From NCBI GenBank assembly GCA_965220045.1, contig OZ244803.1:3038001-3102000 (forward strand): 64,000 nt of DNA, written 5' to 3'. Below, one piece after another: positions 52,101 through 61,264 of the stretch (position 1 is its first letter; each line of letters begins with the position of its first letter). The notes beneath the pieces were generated by a model. That model did no database searches and was not told the origin of the DNA. It was given only the letters and a program-made list of their open reading frames with translations. This DNA is from VXOZ01 sp965220045. GTDB taxonomy: Bacteria; Chloroflexota; UBA11872; VXOZ01. Position numbers and translations under genes: made by a program.

Positions 52101-53135
52101 TCATCCACACACCTGGCGGAAAACGCGCAAGTGATTGAGGCCCAGCAGCTTGCGTAGGTCGTCTTCTTTCCAGCCACGCTGCAGCAATCCCTCGGTGATT
52201 TGCGGTACCACGGTGGCATCCTTGAGCACGTCACCGCCGCCGTCGAAGTCCGACCCCAGGCCGACGCAGTCCGTGCCCGCTACCTGGGCGATGTGGTCGA
52301 AGTGGTCGAGCAGCCGGTCGAGCGTCTGCTTGTTCGGGTCTTCGTCCACGAACGCGGGGACGTAGGTCACGCCGATCACGCCGCCGTTGTCCGCCACGGC
52401 GCGAATCTGGTCGTCGGTGAGGTTGCGCGGGTGCTCGCACAGGGCGCGGCAGGCGTTGTGGGAGCCGATGATGGGCGCGTTTGTCACGTCAATGACATCC
52501 CAGAAGCCCTGGTCGCTGATGTGAGAGATGTCCACGAGCATGCCGAGTTCGTTCATGGAGCGCACCAGGTCGCGTCCGAAGTGCGTCAGGCCGCCGCGGG
52601 TCACGTTTTCGAACGCGCCGTCGGCGGCATGCGCGCGATAGCTCCACGTGAGCGTCATGGAGCGCACGCCGAGACGGTGGAGCACCGGCAGCACCCAGAG
52701 ACTGCGCTCCAAGACCTCTGAATTCTCTATGGTGAGCACGGCGGCGACCCTGCCGCTCGCGACGATGGATTCGATGTCGTGGGCCGTGGTCGCAACCGCA
52801 ACCTGATCGGCATGCGCATCCACCTCCGCCAGAAACCAGCCAAAGGCATCCATGGCATAGAGCAAGTGGTTGCCCAAGACGCGGGTGACGTCCACGGCGC
52901 AATAGACCACGTCGATGCCGCCGGCGCGGAGCTTGGGCAGGTTGACCTGCATTTCGCGCCCGGGAGGCATCTGCGAACCCCTCAAGAACGTCACGATGCT
53001 CTCCGGCTCTGCGCGGGACGGCGCATCCGGCCCGGCGATGCTCTCCCCTTTGCGCAACAAATAGGCGACGATGGCGTCGTTGTGGGAATCGATGACGAGG
53101 GACGACTGGTGCAGTTGAGAGGCAGTAGAATTCAT
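52101..53135 (-). CDS. Membrane dipeptidase (peptidase family M19)
   Basis: 344 residues from ATG 53135 (GGGGAGAATG upstream). This is a renal-dipeptidase-type zinc enzyme: VIDSHNDAIVAYLLRK (His and Asp metal ligands), GGIDVVYCAVDVTRV, AAVLTIENSEVLERSL (bridging Glu), VRSMTLTWSYRAHAADGAF, LTHFGRDLVRSMNELGMLVDISHISDQGFWDVIDVTNAPIIGSHNACRALCEHPRNLTDDQIR and CVGLGSDFDGGG. It cleaves dipeptides, often with D-residues. No signal peptide is apparent. Confidence 0.92.
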   Translation of the reverse strand: MNSTASQLHQSSLVIDSHNDAIVAYLLRKGESIAGPDAPSRAEPESIVTFLRGSQMPPGREMQVNLPKLRAGGIDVVYCAVDVTRVLGNHLLYAMDAFGWFLAEVDAHADQVAVATTAHDIESIVASGRVAAVLTIENSEVLERSLWVLPVLHRLGVRSMTLTWSYRAHAADGAFENVTRGGLTHFGRDLVRSMNELGMLVDISHISDQGFWDVIDVTNAPIIGSHNACRALCEHPRNLTDDQIRAVADNGGVIGVTYVPAFVDEDPNKQTLDRLLDHFDHIAQVAGTDCVGLGSDFDGGGDVLKDATVVPQITEGLLQRGWKEDDLRKLLGLNHLRVFRQVCG

Positions 53136-53637
53136 GGTCACATTCTCCCCTTAGCTTGTTAGTTGAATGGCAGGCAATTCACGGAAATCAACGGAAATTC
53201 GGACTTGCGCTTTTCTCAATCTACGCAGTTAGCACTCGATTCTTCTTACAAGACCAATGCGTGTGAGCTTGTGCCTAACTTCCGGCTTCCAGCATGGGAC
53301 TGAGTTGCACCTGCAACCAATGAAAAACCATACCCAAATGCCGCAACAACCTTTCGCCTAGACTATAGTACCGCTTCTTAGACTATTTACATCTTGTAGA
53401 AGTGTGCTACAATACGGACATATGAACCCATCGGCGGCGCTAAAGTAACCCATTCGGGCAGTTGCCGATCATCACAATTCTAGGTTAGAGCGCAAATGGC
53501 GTCTATGCGTGCAGCAGTGTTTCTGCCACGTACTTCCTGTCGCTGAGAAAAAGGGCGCTGTGCCGAGATGGTAGAGGTAAGCCATCCGCTGTGGTAATTG
53601 CGCACAGTGCCGGGTAGCACCGCACGGCAGGTGGTCA
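53136..53637. other. Long leader region before a small membrane gene
   Basis: This 502-base gap is AT-richer at 53170-53420 and contains a good promoter (separate entry). From 53415 to 53637 the sequence has several self-complementary parts, for example CTGTG ... CACAG near 53590-53610. It carries a tiny frame (ATG at about 53422, eight codons) and no other gene. Confidence 0.5.
53386..53413 (+). promoter_or_regulatory. Sigma-70-like promoter
   Basis: TTTACA (53386-53391), a 16-bp spacer and TACAAT (53408-53413). It points towards the 62-residue membrane gene about 220 nt downstream, giving a long leader or a separate small RNA. Confidence 0.55.
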
Positions 53638-53826
53638 ATGAACTTCGAGTTTATGGCAACATTGGCAACGGTAGTCATTGCGGCGGTAGCAATTGGCGGT
53701 CTTGTATTGCGCTTACAAGCACAAGTCTCGGATCTGGGTCAGCGCGTAGCGCGTATAGAAGGATTGCTCGAGGGTTACTTCATGCGCGACCGCTCCGACG
53801 CTGACACGCCGCCTTCACAACGATAG
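53638..53826 (+). CDS. Small membrane protein with coiled coil, 62 residues
   Basis: ATG 53638 with CAGGTGG upstream. One membrane helix (FMATLATVVIAAVAIGGLVLRLQ, residues 5-27) leads directly into a heptad-patterned helix (LQAQVSDLGQRVARIEGLLEGYF) and a short charged tail. The design resembles small phage or toxin-like haemolysin XhlA proteins and many hypotheticals that pair with other genes. No partner is evident here, as the next gene converges on it. Confidence 0.65.
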   Translation: MNFEFMATLATVVIAAVAIGGLVLRLQAQVSDLGQRVARIEGLLEGYFMRDRSDADTPPSQR

Positions 53827-53887
53827 TACGCCTGATCTAGGAACTTCCAAGACTAGCAGTGGTCTTCCTTCAGGACTCTCTAAGTTA

Positions 53888-54850
53888 CTAGCTCCCCTCT
53901 TTCGTCACCACGTCGATGAGCGCCTGAATGTAGCCGTTCGCAAACGCGCGGCCGCGGTGGCCCCAGGCGGAATCGCCGTCGGTCTGCGGCACGTGATCGT
54001 CGATGAAGAAGCCGTCGAAGCACACCTCGTGGTAGATCTGCATCGTCTTGTGCATGTCCACGTAGCCGGTATTGATGAACTCCTCCTGGAACTTCGGCAC
54101 GGGGCTTGAGACGTTGCGGAAGTGGACGTAGAGGATCTTCTTGCGCTCGCCGAAGTAGCGGATCATCTCGTAGATATCCTCGCCCTGCATCTCGGCAAAC
54201 GTCCCTTGGCAGAACTCGATAGCGTTGTGGTCTGACGGGTAGATTTCGATGAGGCGCTTGTAGGAGGCGAAGTTGCGGAACAGCAGGGGAATGCCGCCGA
54301 GCCGCTCCATGGGCGGGTCGCAGGGGTGGATGCCCAGGCGGATGCCCTCCTCCTCGGCGATGGGCGTGATGAGCCTAATCCAGTATTCCAGGTTCTCCCA
54401 AACTTCCTCTTCGGTGTACTCACGGCCGTGGGAGAGCGGCCTCTGCTGCGCCTCCGCATAGTCGAACGCCGTAGCCACGGCCCCGCAGCGAATCGTGGCA
54501 GGGGTGGTGCGCCAGACGTGCGACGGCATCCAGTGATAACCGAAAATGGGAATGCCCGCCCGCGCCATGTTGCGGATGGTGGCAACCATGTTCTCGATCT
54601 GCTCGTCGCGGCGCGGACCGCCCAGCATGACGTGGTCGTAGAATTCGACCGGCACGTTTTCCAGGGCCGTGAGCTTGAGGCCGTACTGCTCGATGGTCTT
54701 GCGCAGATTCACGAGGTCGTCGAGCTCCCACCGACCGTTCTCGCCGGGCAGATTCGCCGTGTTGAGTAACACGTCCGTCGCGCCGTATTGCGCGGCAAAC
54801 TGCAGATATTCCGGCGACGGGTCCTTGAATTGACCGAACCCTACTCTCAT
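53888..54850 (-). CDS. Mannonate dehydratase-like TIM-barrel protein
   Basis: 320 residues, AAGGGGGAACCA before ATG. UxuA-like features are: GATDVLLNTANLPG, LTALENVPVEFYDHVMLGGPRRDEQIENMVATIRNMARAGIPIFGYHWMP, EEGIRLGIHPCDPPMERLGGIPLLFRNFASYKRLIEIYPSDHNAIEFCQGTFAEM, ILYVHFRNVSSPVPKFQEEFINTGYVDM and DGFFIDDHVPQTDGD. UxuA removes water from D-mannonate to give 2-keto-3-deoxygluconate. The length is below that of E. coli UxuA (about 394) but normal for the shorter branch. Context with other sugar genes fits. Confidence 0.9.
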   Translation of the reverse strand: MRVGFGQFKDPSPEYLQFAAQYGATDVLLNTANLPGENGRWELDDLVNLRKTIEQYGLKLTALENVPVEFYDHVMLGGPRRDEQIENMVATIRNMARAGIPIFGYHWMPSHVWRTTPATIRCGAVATAFDYAEAQQRPLSHGREYTEEEVWENLEYWIRLITPIAEEEGIRLGIHPCDPPMERLGGIPLLFRNFASYKRLIEIYPSDHNAIEFCQGTFAEMQGEDIYEMIRYFGERKKILYVHFRNVSSPVPKFQEEFINTGYVDMHKTMQIYHEVCFDGFFIDDHVPQTDGDSAWGHRGRAFANGYIQALIDVVTKEGS

Positions 54851-55094
54851 TGGTTCCCCCTTTTATTAGTCAATTTGGCGCACGATTGGCCGAGGCGTCT
54901 GCTTGCGCTGCCAGTCGATTCCGCTCACTAGCGGGCACCTAAGTACCTCAGTCGGCTCCACTGGGATTCTGGCTGAACTCTTTAAGAGTCTCCCTCACCC
55001 TAACCCTCTCCCACGGGGAGAGGGGACTAATTGACGAGAGTTCTGTAACGCTGTACCCCTTGTCAGGGAATGTGGGGCTCTCTAGTTTGCGTCC
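54851..55094. other. Gap with one F hairpin
   Basis: The F hairpin at about 54993-55024 reads CCCTCACCCTAACCCTCTCC and then CACGGGGAGAGGGG. Nothing else is seen between the two minus-strand genes. Confidence 0.7.
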
Positions 55095-55886
55095 TTACGC
55101 CATGCAGCTCTTCAGATACGCCGCCGTGGCGGGTAGGGACTCCTCCGGATCGCCGGTGATGCCGCACTCCAAGGCCATGAAACCGTCAAAGCCGGTCTCC
55201 TGTAGGGCGGCAAAGCCGGAATTGAACTCCGTGTGACCGGTGCCGGGTTGGGTGCGATTGCTGTCGGCCAGATGGACGTGCTTCACGTACTTCGCCGCGC
55301 CGCGAATGCTTGCCGCGATGTCGGCTTCCTCGATGCTCATGTGGAAGAAGTCGGCCATGATATTCACATTCGGATGGTCAACCGCCGCGCAGATTGCGGC
55401 GCCGTCCGCCAGCGTATTGGCCAAATGCGTCTCATAGCGATTGAGCGGCTCCACGAGGATGTTCGTGCCCTCTCGCGCGGCGCTCTCACCAGCCTCGCGC
55501 AGCAGTTCGACGTAGAGATTGCGTTCCAGGTCGGCGCCGCTTTGATAGGGAGAAAGATCGGGGAAGATCGGCGTGCGCCCGCGCACCGGCACGGCAATCA
55601 CGCCCACCAGCCCCAGTTCGCCGGCCAGCGCCAGCAAACCTCGGAAGCGCTCCATGCGCGCGGCGCGGTCGTCCTTGGTGACGCCCAGCAGGTCGTGCTC
55701 CGAGCCGGTGCAGATCGTACTCGCCTGCACGCTGCTGTTGCCCAGCGCCTCCTTGACCTCCGACAGCCGTTCCGCCAGACCGCCGTGCATCAGCTCCACG
55801 CCCTCGAAGCCAAAGCGCGCCAGGTTGTCGATCTTTTCCTGAAAGGTCTCTCCGGGCACCTTGTTCTCTTGACAGGCGATTTTCAT
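55095..55886 (-). CDS. Xylose isomerase-like TIM-barrel protein 2 (hydroxypyruvate isomerase-like)
   Basis: 263 residues with AAAGGAG before ATG. It has a sugar isomerase fold: ETFQEKIDNLARFGFEGVELMHGGL, GSEHDLLGVTKDDRAARMERFRGLLALAGELGLVGVIAVPVRG, GTNILVEPLNRYETHLANTLADGAAICAAVDHPNVNIMADFFHMSIEEAD (metal Glu, Asp and His), YVKHVHLADSNRTQPGTGHTEF and FMALECGI (metal Glu). NRYETHLANT is characteristic of the epimerase/hydroxypyruvate-isomerase branch. It likely acts in the same sugar route as the mannonate dehydratase-like gene. Confidence 0.88.
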   Translation of the reverse strand: MKIACQENKVPGETFQEKIDNLARFGFEGVELMHGGLAERLSEVKEALGNSSVQASTICTGSEHDLLGVTKDDRAARMERFRGLLALAGELGLVGVIAVPVRGRTPIFPDLSPYQSGADLERNLYVELLREAGESAAREGTNILVEPLNRYETHLANTLADGAAICAAVDHPNVNIMADFFHMSIEEADIAASIRGAAKYVKHVHLADSNRTQPGTGHTEFNSGFAALQETGFDGFMALECGITGDPEESLPATAAYLKSCMA

Positions 55887-56324
55887 AGGATAGATTCTCC
55901 TTTTTCCCTATAGACAAGATTCCTTTAGCCGACTGGGATCACCCATCGTTCTCTACACACAATCTCCACTTCCAAGAGCGGGGGACGAGCCCCCGCGCTA
56001 CGTAAGAAATCGTTGTGAATTGCGATCCGTCATTCCGGCGAAAACCGGAATCCATCTTGTTCTTCTGCGCAATTCACCTCACCGGCGGGGTAAAAGCCCT
56101 GCGCTAGTGCCAGTCTACATCTATGAGCGGGGGACAAGCCCCCGCGCTACACGGATGACGGCCGGCCGGGCCGTCATTCCGGCGAAAGCCGGAATCCATC
56201 TTCCCTGCGATACCGAATTCTCCTCTATGATGGAAACCGCGCGCGCACTCTTATGTGCCGTTCCCCCTGAGCCTGTCGAAGGGTGAACAGCAGGTTAGAA
56301 GTATCTCTGTCTCACCACTCAGAC
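55887..56324. repeat. Repeat cluster B, A, B, A, C
   Basis: B palindromes at about 55979-56001 and 56127-56150 alternate with A palindromes at about 56027-56058 and 56169-56200, a spacing of about 145 bp that suggests an old duplication of a B-A block. A C element lies near 56263-56290. No gene. Confidence 0.8.
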
Positions 56325-57404
56325 TCATTCCGGCACAATCATCACCTTCATACCCTCGGCGTTATTGTGAGCCGCTTCAATGGCGTCCGCAAACCCGCTG
56401 ATGGGGAACGTGTGGCTGATGAGCGGGTCCACGTTCACCTTGCCCTGCAGCAGCAGGTCCATGGCGAGCGGATAGGTATAGGGACTCAGATGCGCGCCGT
56501 GGATGTTGATCTCCTTGCGGTCGCCAATGATGGTCCAGTCGGCCAGTACGTCCTCTCCGAACACGCTGAACTCGACAAACGTGCCGAGCTTGCGGATCAT
56601 GTCCAAACCCTGGGTCACGCCGGAGGGATGGCCCGTGGCCTCGATGTACACATCGCAGCCGTAGCCGTCGGTGAGGTCGAGCACCGTCTCCAACGCCCCG
56701 GGGTCGGTGGGGTCCAGCACCACGTCGGCGCCGAAATCCGTTGCCAGCGCCCGGCGTCGCGGATGCAGATCGATGCCGATGAGCGTGCCCGGTGAATAGA
56801 GCCGCGCCGCCTGCAGCATGCAGAGGCCGATGTTGCCCATGCCGGCCACCACCACGGTATCGCCGACCTCGATCTCGCCGCGTTCCACCGCGTGCAGCGC
56901 ACAGCCCAGCGGCTCCACGTAGGCGGCCTGTTCCGCAGTCAGGCCGTCCGGAACCTTGTGAACGATGGCGTTGCGGGGCACGCGCACGTGCGTGGCCATG
57001 CCGCCGTCGCAGATGCCGCCCTTGAATCCGAAAATGTAGTTGACCTGGCACATCCAGTAGTTGCCGCGCGTGCAGTGGCGGCACTGCCAGCAAGGCACGA
57101 TTTGCTCGACGACCACCAAATCGCCCTCTTGGAAGCCGTGTTGGTCGGCAACGGCCGGATCGATCGACTCCACGTAACCGCTGAACTCATGGCCGGGCAC
57201 GACCGGCGTTATCACGTACGGCTTGCGGGTCTCGCTGCCCCAGAAGTGCCCCGCGCCGTCGTAGCACTTGATGTCGCTGGCGCAAATACCGCAAGCGGCG
57301 GTGCGCAACACCATCGACGCATCGCGCATGACCGGCATAGGGGCTGCTTCGACGCGATAGTCCCCGGGTCCGTGGCAGACCACCGCTTCCATGGTTCTTG
57401 ACAT
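56325..57404 (-). CDS. Zinc-dependent medium-chain alcohol dehydrogenase
   Basis: 359 residues. The catalytic zinc site has Cys38 (CGICASDIKCYDG) and PGHEFSGYV. The structural zinc is held by the four cysteines of CWQCRHCTRGNYWMC. The NAD site is VVVAGMGNIGLCMLQAARL, followed by IDLHPRRRALATDFGADVVLDP; the Asp indicates NAD. It resembles the polyol dehydrogenase branch (erythritol, threitol or sorbitol type). With the adjacent isomerase-like gene it probably oxidises a sugar alcohol. Confidence 0.9.
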   Translation of the reverse strand: MSRTMEAVVCHGPGDYRVEAAPMPVMRDASMVLRTAACGICASDIKCYDGAGHFWGSETRKPYVITPVVPGHEFSGYVESIDPAVADQHGFQEGDLVVVEQIVPCWQCRHCTRGNYWMCQVNYIFGFKGGICDGGMATHVRVPRNAIVHKVPDGLTAEQAAYVEPLGCALHAVERGEIEVGDTVVVAGMGNIGLCMLQAARLYSPGTLIGIDLHPRRRALATDFGADVVLDPTDPGALETVLDLTDGYGCDVYIEATGHPSGVTQGLDMIRKLGTFVEFSVFGEDVLADWTIIGDRKEINIHGAHLSPYTYPLAMDLLLQGKVNVDPLISHTFPISGFADAIEAAHNNAEGMKVMIVPE

Positions 57405-57872
57405 GATTCTGCTTTCGGAGGGTTAGGGTATTGGCCGCAAGGAAATTGCTGGACGGGTTTATCTTTCCATACAGCAATGGCGCTTTCAGTATGGTGAGAG
57501 CCGCGATACCGTGTCAAGGCACATGGCAATGCAGTGCCACAGTCACGCTCCTGAAAGACTGCCCAGAGAACTGACGCCGGCATTAGAGTTTTCGAGCCAC
57601 AGGCCGACGGCTCCATCCGGTAGCGCGGGTTTGCAACCTGCGCCCACGGGGCGGCAGCTAGTCCTCGTGCACGCCCGTTCCTCAACGTGGCGAACCCTGT
57701 TGGAACACCCTCACCCTAACCCTCTCCCGTCAAGGGAGAGGGGACTATCTCGCTGTGGCGAGGGTTACGCAAAAGTCTTCTCCAGGGAGAGGGGTTCAGA
57801 CGACGGCATTGGGTTTGCTGGGCCTAGACTGCGGTCTTGGGATACGGAAAGGCATACTCCTTAACTGCATGC
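57405..57872. other. Gap with E and F elements
   Basis: An E palindrome lies at 57620-57644, an F hairpin at about 57709-57746 (CCCTCTCCCGTCAAGGGAGAGGGG) and a further F half at 57780-57796 (CTCCAGGGAGAGGGG). No gene. Confidence 0.7.
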
Positions 57873-58694
57873 TCAAGAGCCTGCCGCGCGGACGCTCGTG
57901 TATTGGCACCCTTGGGGAAAGTGGCGCACGGGTACGCCGGGGAACTGGGTCTCCAGGTATGCCGCCAGCGACTGCATGCCCCATTCTTCGGCGGTGGCGT
58001 GGTTCACCACCAGCAGCGGCAGATCGCGATCCAGCGCCCAACTGCCGTCGGCCCAGAAGCGCATGCCGTCGTCGGTCACCAGCAGCGCATCCGGGTGATT
58101 GCCGCAATCGTCCCGCAACTGCGCCATATCGGGCACGCGGCAGGCGGCGCCGGTGCCGATCGCAAGTCGCTCGACCGTGCGCGTAGCGTTGCCCACCACC
58201 TGCACGTGGTCCTGTCCGATAGCGCTCAGCCGGGCGGCAAAGGCTTGCGCCAACGCCTGCACCGTCTGGCGAGGCACCGCATAGAGGCCGTACCAGCGGT
58301 GCTCATCCTCGGCCAGGGGCGGCCCCTCCAGTCCGAGGCCCCGCGCCCAGCTATCGCGGATGCCGTGTGCCGGCATCACGTCCCACACGTCGTGGCAGCG
58401 ATAAACGACCATATCGGTTTCCACCAGCCAGGCGCGTTTCGCCGCAGTGTGGACGTCTGCGTGAGACCCGGGATCATCGTCGCGGTGCACGTAGTAGGTA
58501 GGCTCGTGGGTAACAAAGAGGTTGCAGCCCGCTGCTTGCGCGGCTTTGAGCGTGGGCCATTGGCTCTGCCACGCCACCGCAATGCCGCGCACCTCGCTGT
58601 CCGGCTCACCCGCCTTGAATGTATCAACGGTTCGGCTCCAATCAACCCACGTGCCGACCTGCCGCATGTGTTCGTCGATTTCAAGCGCGCGCAC
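57873..58694 (-). CDS. Nif3-like dinuclear-metal-centre protein
   Basis: 273 residues from GTG 58694; no later ATG fits the family start. It shows the NIF3 layout: TVDTFKAGEPDSEVRGIAVAWQSQWPTLKAAQAAGCNLFVTHEPTYYVH (first His ligand), VVYRCHDVWDVM, and near the end LLVVNHATAEEWGMQSLAAYLE (second His ligand and Glu). Substitution of the usual GxD/TLD residues makes it a divergent member. It may serve as a hydrolase or a metal-binding accessory. It is the last of the minus-strand set. Confidence 0.8.
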   Translation of the reverse strand: MRALEIDEHMRQVGTWVDWSRTVDTFKAGEPDSEVRGIAVAWQSQWPTLKAAQAAGCNLFVTHEPTYYVHRDDDPGSHADVHTAAKRAWLVETDMVVYRCHDVWDVMPAHGIRDSWARGLGLEGPPLAEDEHRWYGLYAVPRQTVQALAQAFAARLSAIGQDHVQVVGNATRTVERLAIGTGAACRVPDMAQLRDDCGNHPDALLVTDDGMRFWADGSWALDRDLPLLVVNHATAEEWGMQSLAAYLETQFPGVPVRHFPQGCQYTSVRAAGS

Positions 58695-59102
58695 TATCCC
58701 TGCCCCTGGCTAAACTTGGCATTGGTCACATTGCCGGCACATTGACGCTCACAGTATGGTTTGGGAATTGTTGCGGTGTCAAGCTGGAAATCTGCCCGTG
58801 AAGCGCAAGTCTCACTTGTCGCGACCGTAACTATTGGGTCTTGGAAATGACCCGAACCTAGCTCCTTTTTCCTCAGGTAGCGCAGGTTACAAACCTGCGT
58901 CTGCACTGCATGGGTAACAAGTGCTAGTTGACAACAAGCCGCCGTTCGTACTTCGACAGGCTCAGCACGAACGGCAGGAGGCACCGCATTTGTGCTACCG
59001 GCACGTCGTTTGCGCGACGCCCTCTGTGTTAGCCAAAACTGAAACCTGCCGCCTCTCGGTATAATGAAACGACCGTCCCAACAGCCGGCAAGCGAGCAAT
59101 TA
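58695..59102. other. Gap with E and C elements and a possible -10 box
   Basis: An E palindrome lies at about 58877-58899 and a C palindrome at about 58946-58976 (GTTCGT ... ACGAACGG). TATAAT at 59060-59065 stands 38 nt before the next gene's likely start but has no clear -35 partner. No gene. Confidence 0.6.
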
Positions 59103-60998
59103 ATGAACCGAGCATCCAATAGCAGTGAATTCCGTTTCTCGCCGCGCCCGAATAGCGCCTGCGACATCCCCTGGCGTCCATGGTCGGCAGCGGCGTTTGC
59201 CGAGGCTCAAGACCGCAACCGGCCCATTCTGCTGTGCATCACCACGGCCTGGAGCCAGTGGTCGCATCTCATGGACGAGCGGGCGTATTCCGATGATACG
59301 GTGCAGTATCTTATCAAGACCGATTTCGTCCCGGTGCGGGTGGATGCCGCCGCGCGGCCCGACATCGACCGCCGCTACAACCGCGGCGGCTGGCCCACCA
59401 CCGCATTTCTCACACCGGAAGGCGAACTCATGGCGGGCGCTACCTACATTCCCGTGCAAGAGATGCGCGACTTTCTGGTGGAACTGGCCCAAGAGTATCG
59501 CCAGAACCGCGACACCATCCGCGAGAAGCTCGGCGCGCTGGAAGAGAAAAGGCGGGAGGCGGAGGCTGCTGAGAAGGCCAATGACGGCGTGCTCACGCCC
59601 GCCATCCCCGCCGAAACCATGGGCTTCATCGGGGGCGCGTTCGACCGCGTAAACGGCGGCCTGGGCGAGGCGCCGAAGTTTACGCACACGGAGGCGCTGG
59701 GCTTCGCGTTGGAGTGGTGCCAGCACACGCTGGACTACAACCTTGCCGCCCTGGTCAAGCACTCTCTCGACGTCATGGCCCTGAGCAACCTCTTCGACCG
59801 CGAGGACGGCGTATTCTTCCGCTTTGCCAACGACGCGCAGTGGGAGGACCCGGAGCGGGAGTGCACGCTGGAGGAAAACGCGGCGCTGGTCTCGCTGTAC
59901 ATGGAAGCCGCCCACGTCTTTCGCGATGACTCCTTTACACAGACCGGCGCGCGCGTGCTGCGGTACATGGCGGAGAAGTTGGAAGATCCCACTACCGGGG
60001 CCTTCGCCGGCGGCTTCTTTGCCACGGAAGACTACTATCGCCTGCCCGCGGCGCAACGGAGCGCCTTTGGCGAAACCTGTGTCGACCCGGTCATTCACGC
60101 CAAGGAAAACGCCCTGGCGGCACAGGCATTTCTTACCGCCTACCGCACAACCGAGGACTCCGCGTACCGCGACCACGCCACGGCAGTCCTGTCGCACCTC
60201 TGGGGCGCGATGTGGCACCCGGAGCGCGGCATGGCCCGCAATTGGCACGGGACCCGTGACTCAGCCGAAGCCTGCGACACGGTCGGAGCCTGCGACTTGG
60301 TCGTACTCGCCTACGGCTGGGGTTGGCTGCCGGACCAAACCGCCGCCGCCCGCGCTTTTGCGCAGGCGTACGAAACCACTGGCGAACGAGCGTACCTCGA
60401 TCGCGCGCAGGCGGTTGCCGCCCACATTCTGCGCGTGCATCACGATCCTGCCACCGGCGGCTTCTGGGATAGCGCTCCCGGTCTCGCGGCGGCTTGGGGC
60501 GAGGGTGAGTCGCAGACCCCGTTGGGGCTGCTGGCACAGCGCCAGGAGGTGATGGCGGATACGGCGGGCGCGGCGGAACTTCTGATTCGGCTCTGGCATC
60601 TGACCGGTGATGATCGCTATCGCGCCATCGCTCAGACCGCCCTCGCGAACTACGCTGAATCATTCCGCTACTTCGGGCATTTCGGCGCGCCATACGGACA
60701 AGCGGTTGATCGGCTCCTGCGTGCCCCGACACACATTGTGGTGGCTGGAGCGCACAGTGCGCCCATGGCGCAAGCGCTGTTCCGGCAGGCATTGCGCATC
60801 CATACGCCGGGCCAAATCGTGCAGTGGCTCGACTGGCAGCGGGACACGGACTTGCTTGAGGCCCACGGAATTGCTGAGGCAGGTGAGTTCCCTGTGGCAA
60901 TAGTCTTTAGCGGCGGGCAAGAGGAAGCGCGCGCCGCCTCACCGGAGGAACTCTCGGCGATTTTCGAACAGGTGGAGCCGGAAAACGCGAAGGACTAG
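59103..60998 (+). CDS. DUF255 (thioredoxin-fold plus glucosidase-like) protein without redox cysteines
   Basis: 631 residues from ATG 59103; ATG 59064 overlaps a TATAAT and is less likely. The N-terminal DUF255 thioredoxin fold begins NSACDIPWRPWSAAAFAEAQDRNRPILLCI. Relatives have CHWCHVM after this; here it is SQWSHLM (Ser51, Ser54), so the CxxC is gone. YNRGGWPTTAFLTPEG follows as usual. The remainder is an all-alpha (alpha/alpha)6-like domain: FDRVNGGLGEAPKFTH, ENAALVSLYMEAAHVF, GGFFATED, HAKENALAAQAFLTAYRTTED, TGGFWDSA. The family function (SPATA20/YyaL-like) is unknown. Confidence 0.9.
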   Translation: MNRASNSSEFRFSPRPNSACDIPWRPWSAAAFAEAQDRNRPILLCITTAWSQWSHLMDERAYSDDTVQYLIKTDFVPVRVDAAARPDIDRRYNRGGWPTTAFLTPEGELMAGATYIPVQEMRDFLVELAQEYRQNRDTIREKLGALEEKRREAEAAEKANDGVLTPAIPAETMGFIGGAFDRVNGGLGEAPKFTHTEALGFALEWCQHTLDYNLAALVKHSLDVMALSNLFDREDGVFFRFANDAQWEDPERECTLEENAALVSLYMEAAHVFRDDSFTQTGARVLRYMAEKLEDPTTGAFAGGFFATEDYYRLPAAQRSAFGETCVDPVIHAKENALAAQAFLTAYRTTEDSAYRDHATAVLSHLWGAMWHPERGMARNWHGTRDSAEACDTVGACDLVVLAYGWGWLPDQTAAARAFAQAYETTGERAYLDRAQAVAAHILRVHHDPATGGFWDSAPGLAAAWGEGESQTPLGLLAQRQEVMADTAGAAELLIRLWHLTGDDRYRAIAQTALANYAESFRYFGHFGAPYGQAVDRLLRAPTHIVVAGAHSAPMAQALFRQALRIHTPGQIVQWLDWQRDTDLLEAHGIAEAGEFPVAIVFSGGQEEARAASPEELSAIFEQVEPENAKD

Positions 60999-61264
60999 CG
61001 CGGGCGCTACCTATCCGCGATTGGAACCCTATCACAACGAGCGGCCCAAAGCGCCCGTACTTCTCAAACAGGGCAATGTGTAACCCATCAACCCGAACAA
61101 GGATTACCTTTCAGTACGGGTTGTGCGGGGGGAGGGTCGGAGTGAGGGGAAGTCCTTAGCGATTCGGCAGCATCCCGCTTGCAGGTTGGAGCTACATTGC
61201 CCATGCTCCCCTGTGGCACGGCGGCCGCGTGCGGACAGTAGACGCGTTCCAGCGTGTCCGACTT

